Positions 26,749 to 36,257 of a DNA stretch of 64,000 bases are shown one piece after another. The notes beneath the pieces were generated by a model, which was not told the DNA's origin, did no database searches, and saw only the letters and a list, made by a program, of their open reading frames with translations. The first letter of the stretch is position 1, and each line of letters starts with the position of its first letter. The DNA is from CAVORD01 sp963698535 (GTDB lineage: Bacteria > Bacteroidota > Bacteroidia > Bacteroidales > VadinHA17): NCBI GenBank assembly GCA_963698535.1, contig CAVORD010000001.1, forward strand, positions 1,798,001-1,862,000, read 5' to 3'. The translations under genes and the position numbers were made by a program.

Positions 26749-27522
26749 TCAATCTCCTTTTTTTTCCAGTTGATTTGTCAGTAATACAAAATCATCAACT
26801 GAAAGTTGTTCTGCTCTTTTACCTGCAAATAATATGTCAGCATCCAGGCTTCCCGATAACTGACGCAACGCATTCCTGAGTGTCTTCCTTCTCTGGTTGA
26901 AGCCTGCTTTGACAACCCTGAAGAAAAGGACTTCATCGCATCCCAGTGACAACTCCTCTCTTCTTATAAGTCTTATCACTCCCGACTTAACCTTAGGCGG
27001 AGGATTAAAAACACCCTCGCTCACAGTAAAAAGGTACTCCGCAGTATAAAAAGCCTGCGTCAGAACACTTAGTATTCCATAGACCTTATTTCCCGGGCCG
27101 CTGCAGATCCTCTCGGCAACCTCCTTCTGAAACATTCCTGTCAACTCATTAACCCGGTCTCTTTTCTCCAGGACCCTGAACAGGATCTGACTGGAAATAT
27201 TATAGGGAAAGTTACCAATTATTGCACAATTACCCCCGGTGCCTGCCGTAAAATCGTAATTGAGAATATCAGCCTCCACTATTCCTTCAATATCGGGAAA
27301 CTTAGACCGGAGGAACTCTACCGATTCCGTGTCGATATCAATGACCATAAGGTCGGGAAGATCTCTTTTCAGAAGTAATTCTGTAAGAATTCCCATTCCG
27401 GCACCAATTTCTATAACCCGTGAACAATCCTCAGCCTTGAGGGAGGAGACTATTCTTTCGGCAACTCTTTTATCAGTCAGAAAATGCTGCCCCAGACTCT
27501 TTTTTGGTCTTACTCCACCCAT
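26749..27522 (-). CDS. rsmA: 16S rRNA (adenine1518/1519-N6) dimethyltransferase
   Basis: Dimethylates two adjacent adenines near the 3' end of 16S rRNA during 30S maturation (KsgA). The 257 residues are normal in length. The N-terminus PKKSLGQHFLTDKRVAERIV is the family hallmark. SAM motif I EIGAGMGILTELLL (about 39-52), acidic loop VIDIDTE (about 61-67), and catalytic motif IV NFPYNISSQ (residues about 103-111; most homologues have NLPY). The C-terminal helical domain ends in the LSVDDFVLLTN pattern. It lies 12 bases after the second ABCG gene and one base before mgtE. Confidence 0.96.
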   Translation of the reverse strand: MGGVRPKKSLGQHFLTDKRVAERIVSSLKAEDCSRVIEIGAGMGILTELLLKRDLPDLMVIDIDTESVEFLRSKFPDIEGIVEADILNYDFTAGTGGNCAIIGNFPYNISSQILFRVLEKRDRVNELTGMFQKEVAERICSGPGNKVYGILSVLTQAFYTAEYLFTVSEGVFNPPPKVKSGVIRLIRREELSLGCDEVLFFRVVKAGFNQRRKTLRNALRQLSGSLDADILFAGKRAEQLSVDDFVLLTNQLEKKGD

Positions 27523-27534
27523 CTCAACACTCTG

Positions 27535-30500
27535 TTAATTTCTTAAATGTGAGGCATATTTCCGCAGATACGGTAACCCCATATTCTCCAGAAAACGGAG
27601 GAACTTTTTGAGCCAGTTCAGATATAATGTAGCAAACAGGAGCAACGTCATAAACCACAAAGCCCCAATATTGAACCAAAGAGTAGGTATACTGAATTTC
27701 CCGAGTCGCTTTTCTGCAGAAAAGAAGTGGGCCCTGCCATAGTTCGACAGTGGCTCCATATATATCGGGTCGGCCTTCTGAAGGAACATCTCTTCAGAAT
27801 TGTAAACCTTTTTAATGGTTGTCCTGTTAAGCACCATATTTGCAAGGTTCTCATTATGATATGCCAGCCTTAGTTTCAAAAAACCCTCAACCCCTATTTT
27901 GTCAGTGACCGATCTGTAAACAGAATCTCTCACTAAAGAGAGCAGATATAATTCATCTCTTAAGATTTTCCTTGTTGTATCGAGGAAGGTGTTAGCTTCC
28001 TTGACAAATATTGAGTCGGGTAATGCTTCCTTAACGGCCAGATTAAAAGGGTAACCGGTAAACTCCGACAATTCCCCAAAATGGTAATTCAATTTTTTAA
28101 ACTCTTTGAAGGAGGCATCATCCCAATTGTGCCTGTTAACTGCAAATTCCCTTATCTCCCGGCCCAATTCCGGCAACAGGAATGTGGCATTCCACTCCTT
28201 TCTGCTTATCTCCCTTTCCAGTTCAAAAAATGGTTTTTGAAATCTGTTGTGAGCAAACTGCTCTACTGCCATTGCCTCATAAGCCCACCTGGTTGCCATA
28301 ATATCGCCTATTAAAGGCACATATTTTTTGCCGGAGATTGAGTTATGAAGATCGTCAAACTTGATCATTGCTCCACCCAGCAGCAGCTGCGGAACAAGAA
28401 TAAGAGGTATTAGTATATATATACTTACTACCGATCTCATTCCTGCAGAGATATTTAATCCCAGCATATTGCCAAAGCTGGCCGTTGAAAAGAGAATAAG
28501 CCAATACACAAAAGTCATTCCTTTGATATCAAGAATAACATTGGCTACCAGTACGAACGAAATGGATTGAATCGCAGAGAGAACAAATAAGAATCCAATT
28601 TTCGAGAGCAAGTAGCTTAATCGGCTGATATTCAGATATTTTTCCCTCTCAAGAATCTTCCGGTCACGGAAGATCTCTTCGGCACTAACCGTTAATCCAA
28701 GGAAAAGGGCAACTATAATTGCCATAAACATGAATACCGGGAAATTTATATTTGCCGCAAAAGTGTACCCTTCGTCGCCGCTGTACTTTGAAAAATATCC
28801 AAGGATAAAAGCCAGTAGTGGTGCCTCGAGAAGGTTAATGGCAATATATTGTTTGTCGGAGAGTTTTCTGTTCAGGTTCCTTCTGATGAAGGTCTTCACC
28901 ATGCCAATCCTGGATGGCAATTTGTAATTAACCAGAGGCAACTTAGAGGGTACCGGGTGTATGCCCTTGTCCTGATATATTTTTGACTTATATCGCTGAT
29001 GCCATCCTTCCGGAGATATCTGTCTTTTTTTGGATGGATACCCCATATTGTCGACCTCTCTCGATTCTACTATTTCAAGTATACTTTCGGTGTCGACGTT
29101 ACCACAGTTGGGGCATTCGCTCTCAGCAGCATTTGCCTGTGATGTCTCGGTCTTGAAATAAACCAGGGCATCAACGGCATCCCCGTCGTATATCATATAA
29201 CCGCCTTTATCGAGCAGCCATAACCGGTCGAACATCTTAATAATGTCGGAGGAGGGCTGATGGATAATGGTAAAGACGATCCTGCCTTTCAATGCCTGCT
29301 GGCGCAGCAGATTCATCACTTTTGCCGAGTCGTGTGAGGAGAGTCCGGAGGTAGGCTCATCAACAAATAAGATGGAAGGTTCCCTCATTAATTCAAGGGC
29401 AATATTCAGTCTTTTACGCTGACCTCCCGAAATTTTCTTGTTAAGCACATCCCCAACCATGTGATCTCTGACATCATCAAGGTCGAGGTCGATCATTACT
29501 TTCTCTACAAGCTCAATTATCTCTGCATCGTTAAGTTTACCAAAGCAAAGCTTCCCATTATAATATAGATTCTGAAAAACAGTTAGCTCTTCGATAAGAA
29601 GATCATCCTGAGGCACATATCCGATAAGGCCACGTATCAGTCTCCTGGTTTCTGTCTGTTCACTTATGTTGTGACCGTTCATGCAGACAGACCCTGTTTG
29701 TGGTATTAGCTTGCCATTCAACAGGTTAAGAAGGGTCGTTTTGCCAACACCACTCCCACCCATAATACCAACCAGGTTACCGGACTCAACTGAAAAACTG
29801 AAAGGTTTTACTCCAAAGCCTGAATTCTTGAACAGGTAGCTGACATCATTTCCCGGTAAAGAGAACATCTTTCCCGTAGCTGTCGGCAATAAATGATTTA
29901 TAGATCTTCGAATAATAGATCGGTTCAATGTCGGGTCCCTTTTATATTTACCCCACGGTCAAGCAGATAGACCCTGCATGGTATTATATCCCTCCCTTTG
30001 AAATACATGGCACTGGGGCCGTCGTATGTAAATATAAGGGTGGAGGTACTCTCAATATGTAAAACGGCTATGTACCCTTTAAGTCCGGATATTAATAGTT
30101 TATGCCATTGACTAAAATTCTTTTTTCGCGACAGCGGGTGCCTTGAAATTATTTCATCACCTATGATAAGCATGTTCGAGGGATTCACCTCTTCGAAGCG
30201 GGCACCTATCATAAAGGCAACAGCATCATTATACTCCTTTCTGGGAATATTGAAGGTCCGGGCAACAATATCGACAATCTTCTGCTCCTGATCTGATACA
30301 ACGGTATCTTCATAGACAAATTCGAGCAGCTGCAGAAATACTATCATTCTCTCATCGAGGAAGAGTCCCTTCTTTATCTGCCGGCAAATGTTTGTGATCT
30401 GGAAAGAGATAAGAGAATCTTCATCGGAGAGATCCGAATTCTCTATTCCTTCCAGCTCTCCCGCGTAGAACTTAAGGTTGCTTTCAAACATGCTGAAGTA

Positions 30501-30641
30501 CTCTTCCTCAAGTTCCCTGTTAACATATCTTCTGAGATAACCCCTCAGAATTTTCTTTCCCCGAAGCGTTACACCACCGGGATTTACGGTTGAAACAATG
30601 GAAAAAATATGGATTAACGCAAGCAGGACCGACTCCCTCAT
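27535..30641 (-). CDS. Large ABCG-type ABC transporter with TerB-like N-terminus, second copy (two frameshifts)
   Basis: Paralogue of the protein at 31679-34792 with the same domain order. A TerB-like helical region (about 1-140) and a beta-rich linker (about 170-235) precede the ATPase: Walker A GGSGVGKTT, signature SGGQRKR, Walker B ILFVDEPTSG, H-loop IIHQPSS. After it comes a knuckle CPNCGNVD, then an ABC-2-type membrane domain, a long extracytoplasmic region and a last helix near the C-terminus. The gene is split by two extra bases. One is in a GGG run at 29933-29935, after VNIKGT. The other is in a CCC run at 29852-29854, before NDVSYLFKN. Between them the third frame encodes IEPIYYSKIYKSFIADSYG, aligning with INPIYFSTVLRVFIENKFG of the paralogue. 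Corrected length is about 1034 residues. Substrate unknown. Confidence 0.85.
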
Positions 30642-30696
30642 ATCAATTCCAGATTAAAAATCAGTGATAATACAGTCTGAATCAACGCCACTTCAT

Positions 30697-31521
30697 TTAG
30701 GGCGTAACCAGCTTTTCTCTGGCAATTGCAACGGCTTTCGTGATGTCCTCGACATTCTTTAATGAAAGACTGCTGTCAATATGGCTGTAAATCTCAGACA
30801 GTGGTTTAAGTGTTTCAAGAAGCTCCTTAATCATTACATTATCGGAGTATGGTCTGGCCACATCGAGGAAAAGCTCAAAAGAACGTTTCTGCTCCAACAG
30901 AACCTCCACGATCCCTTTTACATGATAAACCGATTCTGAAACATTTGTGGTAAGGTACATTCCTTCAACCCAAGCGCCACCTACTACAAGTAAAGCCAAA
31001 GCCTGCTGATCGTTCTCGCTTAAATAACTGTATGTATCGTTGAATGCTCCTGTCAATACGTTGACCAGCTCATCCCTGTTATCAAAGTTATCCTTTATCG
31101 ATTCATATAACGACTCGTCATAAACCTTTGCCATGTTAAGTTCTCCGGCAAGTTTTCTTATGGCATCGAGGTAATTAATTACGTCCTGCTGCATGTTGTA
31201 GAGAGTGGCATAGCTCAGGTCTGCACCGTAAATACCCAGATTAATAGCCCTGCTTTTTGATGTAAAATAGCTATCGGCGCTCTTTACTGAATTGGAGATA
31301 CCAATAATATATCCAACCTCAAGTTCCGTAAGCATTTTTATTACCTCGGCAGATGTGGGAAGGGGATATACACTCTCCTGGATCTCCTTGGTTATACTCT
31401 GAAGTTTTTCAACATTTTGAACGGGTTTGCTTTTGCTTTCGCTTTTCCCTTTGCACGAAGGGAGTATTGATAGTCCTGAAATGACAAGGATCGACAGACT
31501 CAAAGTAATTATTCTCTTCAT
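30697..31521 (-). CDS. Helical lipoprotein of unknown function between two ABCG transporters
   Basis: I do not recognise the family. It has 274 residues, a signal peptide and lipobox LPSC (Cys 23), followed by a Lys/Ser-rich linker. The rest is almost entirely helical with no further membrane segment (QSITKEIQESVYPLPTSAEV; AINLGIYGADLSYATLYNMQ; LYESIKDNFDNRDELVNVL; VGGAWVEGMYLTT; SDNVMIKELLETLKPLSEIY). The GIYGADLSYATLY and GGAWVEGMYL stretches look like conserved helical-bundle cores. It lies between two paralogous large transporters, all on the minus strand, with 55 bases to the next gene and 157 from the previous one. This suggests it works with them as an extracytoplasmic partner; that is inference from position only. 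Confidence 0.72.
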   Translation of the reverse strand: MKRIITLSLSILVISGLSILPSCKGKSESKSKPVQNVEKLQSITKEIQESVYPLPTSAEVIKMLTELEVGYIIGISNSVKSADSYFTSKSRAINLGIYGADLSYATLYNMQQDVINYLDAIRKLAGELNMAKVYDESLYESIKDNFDNRDELVNVLTGAFNDTYSYLSENDQQALALLVVGGAWVEGMYLTTNVSESVYHVKGIVEVLLEQKRSFELFLDVARPYSDNVMIKELLETLKPLSEIYSHIDSSLSLKNVEDITKAVAIAREKLVTP

Positions 31522-31649
31522 GTTAAGCTGCTTTAAAAGTTTATATCTATGTGATTGGTAAAAATATAAAATATATTGTTGTATGTCGGTTGAAACATGA
31601 TTTATTATTAATGTAATGTTTCATTATTATACTGTTTTACCAATTAAAT

Positions 31650-31674
31650 GGTCAACAGTAGAGACTGGTTGACC
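31650..31674 (-). terminator. Hairpin between the first ABCG gene and the lipoprotein gene
   Basis: GGTCAA-CAGT, loop AGAG, ACTG-(G)-TTGACC: ten base pairs with one bulge, 5 bases after the stop of the upstream gene on the minus strand. It is followed by ATTTAATT rather than a T run, so it may be a weak terminator or an mRNA-stabilising hairpin. ATGTCGGT and GAAACAT in the same gap also recur in inverted orientation (ACCGACAT, ATGTTTC). Confidence 0.4.
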
Positions 31675-31678
31675 GACA

Positions 31679-34600
31679 TTAAATCTTCAGATCAAATTGG
31701 TAGGGTGATAATCTGATATTAGGGATGCCGATTTTTTCCAGGGCAACCAATAGTTTCTTCAACAGGTTGTAATACAGAACTATGAACAGGATAATGATCA
31801 TTATCCACAATATCCCCAGATTGAACCAAAATGCAGGTATAACATAATCGCCAATTATTTTTTCAGGTGCATAATAATGTGCTGCTCCTGTCTTCGATAG
31901 AGGTGACAAATATACAGGGTCGGCTTTCTGAATGAACATTTTTTCAGATTCATACAATTTATCAGTCCTGTTTCGCGAAAGAACAAGATTAGCAAGGCTT
32001 TCGTTATGGTAATTAAGCCGTCTTTCAGTAAACCCCTCACTGCCCAGAACAGTAATGAGAGAATCATGGAGATGATCTCTGGCCATTGTTACTGTATAGA
32101 TTTTATTCCGAAGTTCTTTACGGGCAGAATCAAGAAATTGTGAAGACGCATCTACAAAAATTGAATCAATATCCTTTCCTGTTCCGGTAAAACCGTTTTC
32201 TAAACCCGTAATATCTGTCAGTTCATTGAAATGATATGACAGTTTACTGTAATTCTTATCATATTCCTTTTTATTCTTCTCTTTAAGGTTTGAAACAAAC
32301 ATCTCCTGCACCTTGTCCTGAAGAGCCGGAATAAGAAAATTTGCCTTCCACTCCAATTGGCTAATGGCCCTGTCTACCTCAAAAAACGGTTCCTGAAAAT
32401 CGTTTGACCGGAATTGCTCCACGGCCATGGCTTCATAGGCCCATCTGGTAGCCATGACATCACCAATAAAGGGTACGTTTTCTCTCCCCGACAATGAATA
32501 ATGGAGGTCGTCAAAACGTATCATTACTCCGGCTAATAACATCTGCGGCACCAATATCAGTGGGACAAGTATATAGATACTGATAACAGATTTCATGCTT
32601 GCTGAGATAACCAATCCCAGCAAGTTTCCAAAGCAGGCTGTGGTGAATAGTATCGCCCAGTTCTGAAAGAGCATGCCTTTAACTTCCAGGATTGCATTGG
32701 CAACCAAGAGGAATGACAAAGTCTGAATAGCTGAAATGAAGAAAAGAGTTCCAATTTTGGATAAAAGATAGCTTAACCGGCTGATATTTATATGGCGCTC
32801 CCTTTCAAGAATGCGTCGGTCCCTGAATATTTCCTCTGCACTAATTGTCAAACCAATGAAAAGAGAGACAATAATGGCCATGAACAGGAAAATGGGATAG
32901 TTAATATTCTCCGCGAAATTATAGTTGCCGTTCCTGCTGTACTTTGAGAAGAATGCCAGTATTAGCGCTAATAAAGGTGCTTCAAGCAGGTTGAGTGCCA
33001 GATACTGTTTATCTGAGATTTTTCTCAACACATTGCGCTCAAGAAAGGTACCGAGCATTCTTACCCTTCCGGGAAGAGTATAATTTACCGAAGGCCAGCT
33101 GCCTGGTTTCAATCTCCTTTGGGAAGAATTTCTGAAATGCTCTTTGAATTTCCTGCTCCACTCCTCCGGCGCAATTCGCCGAACCCGGCTATGTTGTCCG
33201 TTTTTATCTATCTCACATTGCCCAACAATTTCCAGAATACTACCGGCATCAACATGTCCGCATGATTGGCATTCACTTTCACCCGGTTCAATCTGTAAAG
33301 CCTGTGTCTTAAAATAGTGAAGAGAGTCAACTGCATCACCATCATAAATAATATATCCTCCCATGTCAAAAACCCATAATCTGTCAAACAGTTTGAGGAA
33401 TTGAGATGAGGGCTGATGAATAATTACTATAACAAGCCTGCCTCGCAGAGCCTGATTTTGCAACAAATTCATAACTTTTTCTGAATCGCTGGAGGAGAGT
33501 CCGGAAGTAGGTTCGTCTACAAGTAATATCGATGGCTCACGCATAAGCTCGAGTCCGATATTTATTCTTTTCCTCTGACCCCCGGAAACTTTCCTGCTGG
33601 ATATATCACCGATCTGCTGGTCTCTTATGTCCATTATTTCCAGATCGGTGAGAGTATTATATACTTTTCTCCTAAGCTCATCTTCACTGAGGTTACCAAA
33701 ACAGAGCTTTGCATTAAAATAGAGATTCTGATAGACTGTAAGTTCCTCAATGAGAAGATCCTCCTGAGGAACATTACCAATCACCCCCTTCTGCTCCCTT
33801 TTGGAATTGAACTCATCATTTATATTAAACCCATTCAACAAAACAGTCCCCGGCTCAGGGAGCAACCTTCCTGCAAGGATCTTGAAAAGTGTTGACTTCC
33901 CAACACCGCTTCCACCAATAACACCAATAAGATTACCGCCTTCAGCGGAGAAACTGAAAGGCTTAATACCGTTTCCTGTATTTTTATAAGAATACCCAAT
34001 GTTTTTCCCCTCAAATAAAATCTTATCGCCGAATTTATTTTCGATGAAAACCCGTAAAACAGTTGAAAAATATATGGGATTGATTGACTTTCCTTTAATG
34101 CTCATCCCGCGCTCAAGGAAATAGGCTTTGTTGGGAACAATATCATTGCCGTCAAAATAAACAGATGATGATCCATTATAGATGAAGAGCATAGTGGAAC
34201 TGACATTAACATAAAGGAAAACCAGGTGGCCATCAAGGCCCTTGATCTCGCTCTTTTTCCAATGCTTGTAATTCCTCTCCTTGCTTATGGGCATGGAATC
34301 GGTATTATCGCCAAGGATTAAAATATTTGCCGGGGAAATCTCGTTCAGATCATCGCTGTAAATCATGGAGATGGCATTCCTGGAGTCCTCCTCCGGGATA
34401 TCGAATGACCTTGTTATTATTTCCAGAATCCTTCTCTCCAGAAGGTTTAGTGATTTGTCAGCCAATAGAAATTCGAAAAGCTCCTGGAGGACGATCATCC
34501 TTTCATTAAGAGTGAGGTCCTCTTTCACTTCTATACATTTCGCGGCAATTACCTTATTAACATCTGAGTCCTGATCACTAAGATTCTTCGGTGAAATGCC

Positions 34601-34792
34601 ATTGAAAAATTCGCGATAAATGGTTGTTCTTTGGGTGAACAGCTTAATATAATCATCGACCACCGCTGCTCTGAATGAACCGTTAAGATAGGTTTTCAGG
34701 ATATTGACTCTTTTTCTGCTGACAGTTCCGGTACTCCCGGCTGAAATTATTGCAAAAAGATCGATTACAGCTTTTAGTATTGATTCTCTCAT
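31679..34792 (-). CDS. Large ABCG-type ABC transporter with TerB-like N-terminus, intact copy
   Basis: A 1037-residue fusion. Residues about 1-145 are helical and acidic and resemble TerB-like domains (SLNLLERRILEIITRSFDIP). About 170-245 is a beta-rich linker (HLVFLYVNVSSTMLFIYNGS). About 260-480 is the ATPase: Walker A GGSGVGKST, signature SGGQRKR, Walker B LLVDEPTSG, H-loop IIHQPSS. Then a knuckle CQSCGHVD, and at about 560-770 an ABC-2/ABCG-type membrane domain (LLEAPLLALILAFFS; FLFMAIIVSLFIGLTISAEE; IYILVPLILVPQMLLAGVM; IGDVMATRWAYEAMAVEQF). A long extracytoplasmic region and a last helix (FNLGILWIMIIILFIVLYY) finish the protein. ABCG half-transporters act as dimers, so this and the paralogue could form a homo- or heterodimer. 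Substrate unknown. Confidence 0.85.
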   Translation of the reverse strand: MRESILKAVIDLFAIISAGSTGTVSRKRVNILKTYLNGSFRAAVVDDYIKLFTQRTTIYREFFNGISPKNLSDQDSDVNKVIAAKCIEVKEDLTLNERMIVLQELFEFLLADKSLNLLERRILEIITRSFDIPEEDSRNAISMIYSDDLNEISPANILILGDNTDSMPISKERNYKHWKKSEIKGLDGHLVFLYVNVSSTMLFIYNGSSSVYFDGNDIVPNKAYFLERGMSIKGKSINPIYFSTVLRVFIENKFGDKILFEGKNIGYSYKNTGNGIKPFSFSAEGGNLIGVIGGSGVGKSTLFKILAGRLLPEPGTVLLNGFNINDEFNSKREQKGVIGNVPQEDLLIEELTVYQNLYFNAKLCFGNLSEDELRRKVYNTLTDLEIMDIRDQQIGDISSRKVSGGQRKRINIGLELMREPSILLVDEPTSGLSSSDSEKVMNLLQNQALRGRLVIVIIHQPSSQFLKLFDRLWVFDMGGYIIYDGDAVDSLHYFKTQALQIEPGESECQSCGHVDAGSILEIVGQCEIDKNGQHSRVRRIAPEEWSRKFKEHFRNSSQRRLKPGSWPSVNYTLPGRVRMLGTFLERNVLRKISDKQYLALNLLEAPLLALILAFFSKYSRNGNYNFAENINYPIFLFMAIIVSLFIGLTISAEEIFRDRRILERERHINISRLSYLLSKIGTLFFISAIQTLSFLLVANAILEVKGMLFQNWAILFTTACFGNLLGLVISASMKSVISIYILVPLILVPQMLLAGVMIRFDDLHYSLSGRENVPFIGDVMATRWAYEAMAVEQFRSNDFQEPFFEVDRAISQLEWKANFLIPALQDKVQEMFVSNLKEKNKKEYDKNYSKLSYHFNELTDITGLENGFTGTGKDIDSIFVDASSQFLDSARKELRNKIYTVTMARDHLHDSLITVLGSEGFTERRLNYHNESLANLVLSRNRTDKLYESEKMFIQKADPVYLSPLSKTGAAHYYAPEKIIGDYVIPAFWFNLGILWIMIIILFIVLYYNLLKKLLVALEKIGIPNIRLSPYQFDLKI

Positions 34793-34814
34793 CCGTGAAT
34801 TTTAGAGACAAAAA

Positions 34815-34918
34815 GTTTCCGGTTCAATCAAAGAAGACAGATCAACTTCCCAAAAAATCCTTCCGGACTATTTGACAGGAGTTAATTCATGATTGCCGGA
34901 AACCAATCACCGTGATTG
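34815..34918. promoter_or_regulatory. Inverted repeats with a 15-bp palindrome in the divergent ABCG/PatB intergenic region
   Basis: GTTTCCGG-TT-CAATCA (34815-34830) is mirrored by TGATTGCCGGAAAC (34890-34903). Immediately after, CAATCAC-C-GTGATTG (34904-34918) is a perfect 15-base palindrome. The word CAATCA/TGATTG thus occurs four times in 100 bases. The site lies 23-126 bases upstream of the first ABCG start codon and about 160 bases before the divergent PatB gene. It looks like an operator for a dimeric regulator, but no regulator gene is nearby. Confidence 0.45.
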
Positions 34919-35041
34919 ATTCCTACTGACACTAAAAGCTAAAAACAACTGCTTACGCTTATTAGCTTTCTCCCCTACTAAGCTTAATACTCTATTAACA
35001 TAGGAAAGAATAAAAAGGTTCATATATCGGGCTTTTTTGAT

Positions 35042-35049
35042 TACTTTTG
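35042..35049 (+). promoter_or_regulatory. Candidate -7 promoter box (TACTTTTG) for the PatB-like gene
   Basis: Perfect TAnnTTTG match, 26 bases upstream of the ATG at 35076. No convincing -33 TTTG at the right distance. Confidence 0.45.
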
Positions 35050-35075
35050 TAACCCGGACCATAATATAAGTTGAA

Positions 35076-36254
35076 ATGAAATATAATTTCAGCACACTCC
35101 CGGCCCGGGAAAACACCAATTCAGTAAAATACGATCTCAGGGGCGAGATATTCGGTAAAAAGGATATCATTCCACTTTGGGTTGCCGATATGGATTTTCC
35201 CGTGCCCCCACCGGTAAAGGATGCATTGGAGGAAAGAATGTCACATCCGTTCTATGGGTATACGTTCCGCTCCTCTGAATATTATTCCTCCATCTCAGAC
35301 TGGATAAAGAAGATTCACGGCTGGCAAATTGAAAATGACTGGATCTGTTTCAGTCCGGGGGTTGTGCCGGCATTGAATTTCTGTACAATGGCATTTACCT
35401 CCCCCGGTGATGAGATCGTTGTACAGCCACCCGTCTATTTCCCCTTTTTTGCTGCCATCACAGATCATGGAAGAGAGATAATTCATAATGAACTCACTCT
35501 GGAAAACGGGAAATACAGGATTGATTTTAAAGCTCTCAGATCTCAGGTAACCCCCAAGACGAAAATGTTCTTTTTATGTAATCCTCATAATCCTGTAGGC
35601 AGATCATGGACCAGGGATGAACTGAAAGAGTTGGGAGACTTTTGCCTGGAAAGAGATATACTACTAATATCGGATGAGATCCACAGCGATCTTGTGCTGC
35701 CGGGATACAAACACACACCTATGGCAAGCATTTCAGATGATATTGCTGGTATTACGATAACCTGCATGGCCCCAAGTAAAACTTTTAATCTGGCCGGTTT
35801 TTATACCTCTTCTATAATCATTTCAAACGAGGAACTAAGGAGTAAGTTCCGTAAAGTAACCTCTTCGCTGCACATAGAGGGGGGAAACATATTCGGTGCT
35901 GTTGCTTCAGAGGCGGCTTACCGCAAGGGAGCTGAATGGCGTGAAGAATTACTCACTTATGTTAACGGAAATATTGAGTACCTTATGGATTATTGCAGCA
36001 CACACCTTCATCCCCTAAAAACAATCAGGCCTGAGGCAACATATATGGTATGGATCGACTGCAGGGAATTGGGATTAGGGGCAGAAGAGACTGCATCTTT
36101 CTTTATTGAACAGGCAGGGGTTGGACTTAATCAGGGCAGCATGTTTGGACCAGGAGGAGAAGGATTTATGAGAATAAACGTAGCATGCCCAAGGGCTGTT
36201 CTTACGAAAGCTCTGGAACAAATAAGAGGTGCATTGGAAAATCTAAAAAAGTAA
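35076..36254 (+). CDS. PatB/MalY-type PLP-dependent C-S lyase or aminotransferase
   Basis: A 392-residue fold-type I PLP enzyme of the MalY/PatB group, whose members cleave cystathionine or cysteine (beta-lyase) or act as aminotransferases. Signatures: PLWVADMDFPVPPPV at about residues 33-47; QPPVYFPFFAAI; CNPHNPVGRSW near 168-178; ISDEIHSDLVLPG near 199-211; and the Schiff-base lysine in APSKTFNLAGF near 233-243. The N-terminal WVADMDFP motif distinguishes this group from other class I aminotransferases. carA starts 3 bases after its stop, so it may be co-transcribed with carAB although the pathways differ. Confidence 0.9.
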   Translation: MKYNFSTLPARENTNSVKYDLRGEIFGKKDIIPLWVADMDFPVPPPVKDALEERMSHPFYGYTFRSSEYYSSISDWIKKIHGWQIENDWICFSPGVVPALNFCTMAFTSPGDEIVVQPPVYFPFFAAITDHGREIIHNELTLENGKYRIDFKALRSQVTPKTKMFFLCNPHNPVGRSWTRDELKELGDFCLERDILLISDEIHSDLVLPGYKHTPMASISDDIAGITITCMAPSKTFNLAGFYTSSIIISNEELRSKFRKVTSSLHIEGGNIFGAVASEAAYRKGAEWREELLTYVNGNIEYLMDYCSTHLHPLKTIRPEATYMVWIDCRELGLGAEETASFFIEQAGVGLNQGSMFGPGGEGFMRINVACPRAVLTKALEQIRGALENLKK

Positions 36255-36257
36255 CTG

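Noticed and set aside
29925..30641. A separate 238-residue TerB-like protein gene
   Set aside because: Its end is an indel artefact; the paralogue at 31679-34792 shows the same region as an N-terminal domain of one long protein.
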